This document shows positions 60,001 through 64,000 of a DNA stretch of 64,000 bases, one piece after another; the stretch's first letter is position 1; each line of letters begins with the position of its first letter. A program made the position numbers and the translations under genes. A model generated the notes under the pieces. The model saw only the letters and a program-made list of their open reading frames with translations, was not told the origin of the DNA and made no database searches. The stretch is from Parapristionchus giblindavisi (Eukaryota; Nematoda; Chromadorea; Rhabditida; Diplogasteridae). The stretch is from the NCBI GenBank assembly GCA_943737045.1, contig CALSFV010000015.1, positions 1 through 64,000 on the forward strand, in the 5' to 3' direction.

Positions 60001-61128
60001 GTGGAGACCCGCGAATGATCATGCAAATCTCTTACATCTCGCTTATGCAAGTGTCCAGTGATATGCAAGAAGATAGGGAAACTACACATCGTTCCATTGG
60101 CGTAGTGGTAAAGCTTCTGACTAGAAAGCGCATGGTCGCGGGTTCGAATCCTATTGCCGAACATTCCTATTTTCAAAAAGCGCGCCTTTGCCTGAGTTTG
60201 ATTGCATGATTCATGATTCTAGCGATCAAAAAGCTCAATTAGCATTAAATAAATAGTGTACGGTATGTAGAATAACTTTTGCTATCATTCTGTCTTCACA
60301 GTTTGTTCACGAAAATATTCGCGGGAGTCCACCTTTAATTATAATAATTTAATTGAATAAAAGAGTAAAGAGATCAGAAGACTCATCTTTTTCACATATG
60401 TTTCACTGATATTTTAAAGTCAGCTGTACTTTTTTAAACTTTAATGGATCTCCGTTTTTCCGCATATACGAAAAGACCCTAATACTCGAATGTTTTGAAT
60501 GCCCACACTAATATTGTTGAATTATCACATTCTCATTATTTTCGGAAAGTCATTACCGGTTTTATATATTTTAGATTGTATCCGGCGTAGTTCAATTATT
60601 ATGCATTATTATTATTATACTAAAGCAACGTATTATACCAATAAACAAAACTCATAACAGACATATATGTAATCGATATGGAGTTACCGTATTCGGTGTG
60701 AGAGGAGTAAATGGAGAGGATGGTGTACTGTAGAATGGAGATGATCGATTACTGTAGGATGTAGATAGTGGATGACCGGTAGGATACAATGGACGAGGAC
60801 AATGGACTTTGAATGCTGAAATTAGAGTGATAGACACAAATTATTGATTTAGTAGATACGATAAACTGATTTGTTTTACGAAAAAAATACTACATAATGA
60901 GATCAATTGAACAATTTCTGAATTTTAAAAATCATCAAATTACTCTACTTTTAGTATGCGGAGAAAAGGTAAAAACGCGAGCCAATCAATATTCGGAAGA
61001 TCTACAGTACCTGGAGTGATCGGAATGGGGCGTATGATTGGAGTAGGATCAGGGGTTACGGTAATATTCTCTTCGGGAGCATGAGGGTGCTCTCCCAGTT
61101 GCATGTCATCCTCACCCTCTGGATGCAT
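46878..61128 (-). CDS. NR6A/GCNF/HR4-like nuclear receptor
   Basis: A ligand-activated or orphan transcription factor of the nucleus. Exons right to left: 61128-61011, 60815-60688, 59892-59798, 59470-59329, 59261-59158, 49905-49844, 49691-49596, 49525-49464, 49209-48988, 47943-47839, 47722-47613, 47547-47444, 47401-47285, 47202-47081, 47013-46878. Phases agree except around 47943-47839, where I cannot settle the frame. The N-terminus is Pro/Ser/Thr-rich, then acidic ([16 protein letters not shown]). DNA-binding domain: [20 protein letters not shown], then [17 protein letters not shown], then [18 protein letters not shown]; the P-box is EGCKG. The extension [13 protein letters not shown] resembles the half-site-extending box of NR5/NR6 receptors. 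The hinge has HRRRRM and a poly-Ser/Pro stretch. The ligand-binding domain has [19 protein letters not shown] and [14 protein letters not shown]. No AF-2 helix was found. A 9.2 kb intron splits the first zinc finger. In C. elegans the NR6A-type gene is nhr-91; orthology is not proven here. Confidence 0.85.
47729..47835 (-). repeat. Expanded GATCTTT intron, copy C
   Basis: Sense-strand units of the form TTTGATCTTTG and TTTGATCTATTGTAG fill nearly the whole intron between the exons ending 47839 and starting 47722. This intron is shorter and less repetitive in copies A and B. Confidence 0.85.
48046..48987. other. Intron of the nuclear receptor with GGGAGA array
   Basis: 48149-48300 is a GGGAGA/GGGAGAGA array, purines on +, hence a CUCUCCC-type tract in the pre-mRNA. 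The remainder is AT-rich without exons that I can support. Confidence 0.75.
50222..50592. repeat. GAGAGG microsatellites in the 9.2 kb intron
   Basis: Two arrays, 50222-50390 and 50490-50592, purine-rich on the + strand, separated by about 100 bases of unique sequence. A smaller array follows at 50742-50800. Confidence 0.9.
50902..52674. mobile_element. TTAA-flanked foldback element, 1.77 kb
   Basis: Ends GACATCGGCTCAGTAAGATT and AATCTTACTGAGCCGGTGTC, flanked by TTAA. Long arms include ACCTCACCGATTTGGCCC and AATGGGTATTCATTTCGGCT with their inverses at 52540-52640. The interior has one + copy (about 51237-51478) and two minus copies (about 51795-52050 and 52085-52345) of a 250-base block with GAAAGTTGTTCTACTCGACG. 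Open frames in it mirror each other and carry no transposase motif. Confidence 0.88.
52675..53763. other. Intron interior, GA arrays, no exon seen
   Basis: Holds GGGAGA arrays at 53318-53400 and 53466-53610, both purine-rich on +. No recognisable coding segment. Confidence 0.7.
53764..53978. mobile_element. Foldback MITE (CTTGTAAAAGTAGATGG ends)
   Basis: AATCTTGTAAAAGTAGATGG at the left mirrored by CCATATACTTTTCCAAGATT; the inner arms GTGAAAAGTAGTGTTAATTT and AAATTAACACTACTTTTCAC are near perfect. Confidence 0.88.
53979..55990. other. Intron interior with GA arrays
   Basis: GGGAGA arrays at 54430-54504 (pure), 55199-55256 and 55540-55645, all purines on +. No exon supported; Leu-Pro or Gly-Glu-Gly-Glu open frames follow the repeat. 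Confidence 0.7.
55991..56092. mobile_element. Foldback MITE, family F1
   Basis: TTAAAGGCAAACTCATGG with the left arm partly lost; CTCTCGTAGACAAATAATGC loop and CCAGAGCGGAGAGTTTCAAA right arm intact. Confidence 0.78.
56466..56571. mobile_element. Foldback MITE, family F1
   Basis: ACCACGTGCTAATTTTGC, CTCTCGTAGACAAATAAAGC and ATTTCACATTAGCTCGGGAT are visible. Mildly decayed. Confidence 0.8.
56756..56815. repeat. CT-rich microsatellite (opposite strand bias)
   Basis: CTCTCCCTCTGCCTCTGCCT-type run: the only sizeable array in this intron with pyrimidines on the + strand. Confidence 0.9.
56816..57804. other. Intron interior, no exon seen
   Basis: AT-rich. A short inverted segment at 57322-57420 (CAGGGCTGGAATTTAAGGTG to AAAGCCCAACCCTGG) looks like a hAT-type MITE remnant with CAGGGCTGG ends. 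A short GGGAGA run lies at 57625-57648. Confidence 0.55.
57805..57900. mobile_element. Foldback MITE, family F1
   Basis: TTAAAGGAATGGCTAATTTG, GCTCTGGCAATACTCTCTCG and the right arm GGCCAGAGCAGAGAGTAAAA. Confidence 0.8.
57901..58762. other. Intron interior, no exon seen
   Basis: AT- and GA-rich without recognisable coding or structured elements. Scattered TACGGTAG/TACAGTA motifs are common in the non-coding DNA of this window. Confidence 0.6.
58763..59026. repeat. Pure GGGAGA array, about 44 units
   Basis: The longest and purest GGGAGA array of the window, with only one or two interruptions. It lies about 130 bases downstream (in transcription) of the zinc-finger exon 59261-59158. The + frames read Arg-Gly or Gly-Glu repeats and are rejected as genes. 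In the receptor pre-mRNA it would be a long CUCUCC tract. Confidence 0.95.
59999..60338 (+). mobile_element. TTAA element with tRNA-like interior (best copy)
   Basis: Left AGGTGGAGACCCGCGAATGA after TTAA; right TATTCGCGGGAGTCCACCT before TTAA. The interior contains the tRNA-like module and the blocks GCGCGCCTTTGCCTGAG and TCTGTCTTCACAGTTTG that recur, inverted, at 22302-22649. It lies in an intron of the nuclear receptor. Confidence 0.85.
60091..60161 (+). ncRNA. tRNA-like sequence inside a TTAA element
   Basis: A-box-like TGGCGTAGTGG and B-box-like GGTTCGAATCC at tRNA spacing. The T-stem and acceptor pair poorly and the anticodon arm is irregular. Probably a tRNA-derived Pol III promoter rather than a working tRNA; it points against the direction of the host gene. 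Confidence 0.6.
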
Positions 61129-61137
61129 GGAGCTACC

Positions 61138-62489
61138 CTGATAATATCGATTGATTTTTGAATTAAAAAATCGATAAATGATTAAAATCAATATGCAAAT
61201 GACGAGTCCAGATGAGAAAAAAATCAATAAATGATCAAAATCAAATGTAACGATAAAATGAATGATAAGCGGGATGAAATAAGATTCAAATGCACTTGAT
61301 TGAGGCAGTTCAAGGCCGGTAGACACATGTACGCTTATCTTTAAAGCTCACAGAATAAAAGGGCAGACGGTCATACAAGGTCATAAGGGGCATTGAGAAG
61401 TTGACGGATGGTGGAAGCTGACACTATTCCCTCCTCCTCTCAGAAGGGGAGGGGAGGAAGGAAGGAAAAGGGCCATGGGGTCATGTAATCGGGAGATGGT
61501 GGGGTGCACGAAATGGTGTAGTGACCAACTTACGAGACCTTGAAATTATGGGGGAAGAAGAAGAGGACGAAGGTGAAAGGTGGAGAGCAAGGATGGAGAG
61601 GTAGGGAGAGGGAGAAGGAGAGGGAGTGGGAGAGGGAGAAGGCTAGGATTGAACTGGGACATAAGGGTATCCTTATGCAGCTACTTCTCTCACTCCGAAG
61701 ATCATTCAGTGCTTTCACTTATTCGAATGAAGAAGAACAGTGTCGCCTGAATTGATCTTGACGATTGTTCTCATTTCACGAGATGAAAAGGAACACAATT
61801 ATGACATATATCGAATGTCAAAGAGTATAATTATATTAATCAATGTGTATTTAATTCGTATAATACGGTAACTACTAAATTTGGATACTGTATTCCCTCT
61901 GTGAAAGTGGTGTGGAGAATATACGGTAGTGGTGTGACGAGTGCGAGATAGAAATTGATCGCGTCGCGGCAATGCGTCGCGGTCCTTTTGCTCTCTCAAT
62001 TCGCAATGCTCTCTCGCTTCAGTGGGTGCCAACTAATACAGATGTCTTGTTTTCGCTGTTAAGACATATAGAATAGCTGTTTTCTTTCATCGTGACGTCA
62101 CTTTGTGATAATATGCTTCTGATCTACCCATACGGATCGATATTCTCTATCTAAATGTATTCGTTCCAACTGTAACACACTTCATTGTTCCACCTCGCAA
62201 TTCGCTAACAATGCATTTACTTTCGACCATTTATAGCTGTTATACTTGACATCAATGTACCTTGTTCAGGCAAAGCCTCGAAGTTCGCTTAAAGACCTCT
62301 ATCGAAGGTCTCATACCTTCCGACTTAATTTTCCCCATTTGCGTACTATTATAGATGAGGTGAAACCAAAAGCTTCTTAGAAGCCACCAAACATCACAGG
62401 TTTCATCAATATTTTTATTTTTTATATGATATTCTCTTAAGATCATTCCGTATATAAGCTTGTAAGCTATCGATTATTTCAGATTCATC
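61138..62489. promoter_or_regulatory. Shared upstream region of two divergent genes
   Basis: 1.35 kb between the first coding exon of the nuclear receptor (-) and the EDEM3-like gene (+). A TTATCAG acceptor at 61138-61140 precedes the receptor ATG by 9 bases, and ATTTCAG at 62476-62482 precedes the EDEM ATG by 7, so both may be trans-spliced and the true promoters lie further away. It holds a short GGGAGA run (61595-61640). No specific promoter element was identified. Confidence 0.45.
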
Positions 62490-63983
62490 ATGGATTTTTT
62501 GATACGGGTTTGCATCGGTCTTATTTTGGCCAGAGCAAGTTTTTCCGAACCGATCGATAAAGCGGCTCTCAAGTACGTTTTTCAATTTGGTCTTAATTGG
62601 CTATATTCTTTGGTCGTTAGGGTGCACTTACCCTGTGAAAGTGTGATGTACTATTCAAGAACACTGTGATGGTTACTCTACTATGTACTAATGAGTTGTG
62701 CTACCTGCTAGACTCTCCCACCATATAGTATAAGTTTAGTCAAATGTCTTCTCCGACCTGTTATGCTACCCAACGGAAGAGGCTTGAACGAACTAATGAA
62801 CGAGAAGTTAAAAGTCGGGGGAGGACACAGCATAGTGTAGAGTGGCTTAGAACTGGTTCGATGTTACTGCCGTAACATGAATTGCAATCGATTCATGTAT
62901 GATATAAACTATAACGTTAATTTAGTACTTTATTTATTTTTACTTGTTTAAACTTTTGAGCTTGCCTCCTTTTGATCATTTAAATTATTAGGCTATCACC
63001 GTTCTCTTTATAGTAAGAAAAAAACGAAAAAGGGGGTACGTATTGATTAATAAATCAATAGAAACGTTTGTTTCGCAGTTGTTTGAATGTTTCGTATGCA
63101 ACATATTCTCACTCGACCTACTTATGAATGCTAAGCCCTCCTCTCACCTCCTTTCTCCTCTTTCATTTACTAACACTTCCTGCAAAAGTATGATAGTGTT
63201 GGATCAGCTGAGGATTCTCCTAAATAAGAGACTAAAGAGCATCGAAATGAGTCATAAAGGGATGTGATTGCAATGATTGCCATGGAAATGGCCCATTTAT
63301 AGTATCACAAGGGTATGAAAGGATTGAGAATAAAGAACAAAAACATAAAACTGCCTGGTCCTAATATTAAATCGAGATTAATAAAGTTGAATCGAATTGC
63401 TGATGCTGAAATTAGAAATCCTGGCAAATCCTGGTTCCTGGTGTTTTCTTGTGCCATATATTCGTCAAGTTGCGTAATATGACAACACAAAAGTTTTGAT
63501 GATCTTGCCAAATCCGATCTAAAATTAGAGTTTTAATGATACCACTTATTGATTGATTGTAGATAAGCAATTATTGATTGATTGTAGATCACAAGTGTAC
63601 GAGATGTTCATGCACGGTTACAATTCGTACATGAAACATGCATGGCCCGCGGATGAATTGATGCCTCTCTCGTGTAAAGGACGAGTGAGAGGAGTCACTC
63701 CCAGCAGAGGAGATGTCGATGATAGTTTGGGAAAGTAAGAGTTTTATCCAGCTCGTGAAACATGGAATCAGCAAGTGCTTTCCTCAAATAATATCATCAA
63801 CTTTGTTTTTGGTATATCTTGAACAAGCATAATAACTCATAATGACGTCATAAATAAATAAAGAATAAACAAAAATACAATATTTGCAGTTTCTCGCTGA
63901 CTCTTGTCGATACATTGGACACATTGATAGTAGTCGGTGCTTATGATGAGTTTGAAGATGCAGTGAAGAAAGTTGTCGACCAT
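62490..63983 (+). CDS. EDEM3-like ER alpha-mannosidase (5' part only)
   Basis: Exons 62490-62572, 63588-63734 and 63890-63983 in phase; the gene continues past the window. It belongs to glycosyl hydrolase family 47, in the branch that trims mannose from misfolded glycoproteins in the ER lumen for ER-associated degradation. A signal peptide is visible ([19 protein letters not shown]). The conserved family start follows: [40 protein letters not shown], then [20 protein letters not shown] and FEDAVKKVV. The RVRG...SRGDVDD segment and PADELMPL favour EDEM3 over EDEM1 or EDEM2. The acidic catalytic residues of GH47 lie in the part outside the window except for those in this segment. The TTTCAG seven bases before ATG is a likely spliced-leader acceptor. 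Intron 1 (1015 bases) is empty of recognisable elements. Confidence 0.9.
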
Positions 63984-64000
63984 GTAAGTATATTCATTTT

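Overview
The window looks like a nuclear chromosome segment from a rhabditid-type nematode. The evidence is short introns with TTTCAG-type acceptors, an acceptor lying 7 bases before an ATG as in spliced-leader trans-splicing, a major-sperm-protein (MSP) domain gene, and very many small foldback transposons. It is eukaryotic: no operons of bacterial type, Shine-Dalgarno sites or CRISPR are present. All exon models below were read by eye from splice signals, phase and protein-family fit.

Layout. 1-8473: no convincing gene; GA-rich microsatellites and foldback elements. 8474-11896 (-): a complete 12-exon rhodopsin-class neuropeptide receptor resembling neuromedin-U receptors. 12.8-17.5 kb (-): three isolated, phase-compatible exon-like segments of unknown membrane protein(s). 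17.5-24.1 kb: gene-poor, with TTAA-flanked elements, some carrying tRNA-like Pol III boxes. 24.1-33.0 kb (+): a tandem duplication of a tRNA-Leu(UAG) plus a Lys/Ser/Thr-rich protein gene (gene A 24655-26262, gene B 27735-32963); gene B has a 3.9 kb intron load of nested transposons with recognisable target-site duplications. 33687-34634 (+): an MSP-domain protein gene. 35.66-48.05 kb: a 4.36 kb unit repeated in tandem, each unit carrying the ligand-binding-domain exons of a nuclear receptor and the last bases of the MSP-domain gene. 46878-61128 (-): that nuclear receptor (NR6A/GCNF/HR4-like), with N-terminal region, DNA-binding domain, hinge and the promoter-proximal ligand-binding cassette; two more cassettes lie downstream at 42.5-43.6 and 38.15-39.2 kb. 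62490-63983 and beyond (+): the 5' part of an EDEM3-like ER mannosidase gene, cut by the window edge.

Main points of interest: (1) tandem triplication of the nuclear-receptor ligand-binding cassette, with mosaic divergence; (2) an enlarged D-box loop in that receptor; (3) a 7-base GATCTTT repeat that sits beside splice sites in all four internal genes, nearly always in the sense orientation; (4) three foldback families that share AGG...CCT ends at TTAA sites, one with internal Pol III promoter boxes; (5) a Russian-doll stack of transposons (TA, 8-bp and TTA target duplications), one of which carries a tRNA-like sequence in each arm.

Limits: no database search was possible. Family names rest on recognised motifs; exact orthology, expression and whether the near-identical repeat units are real or an assembly artefact cannot be settled from this sequence alone.
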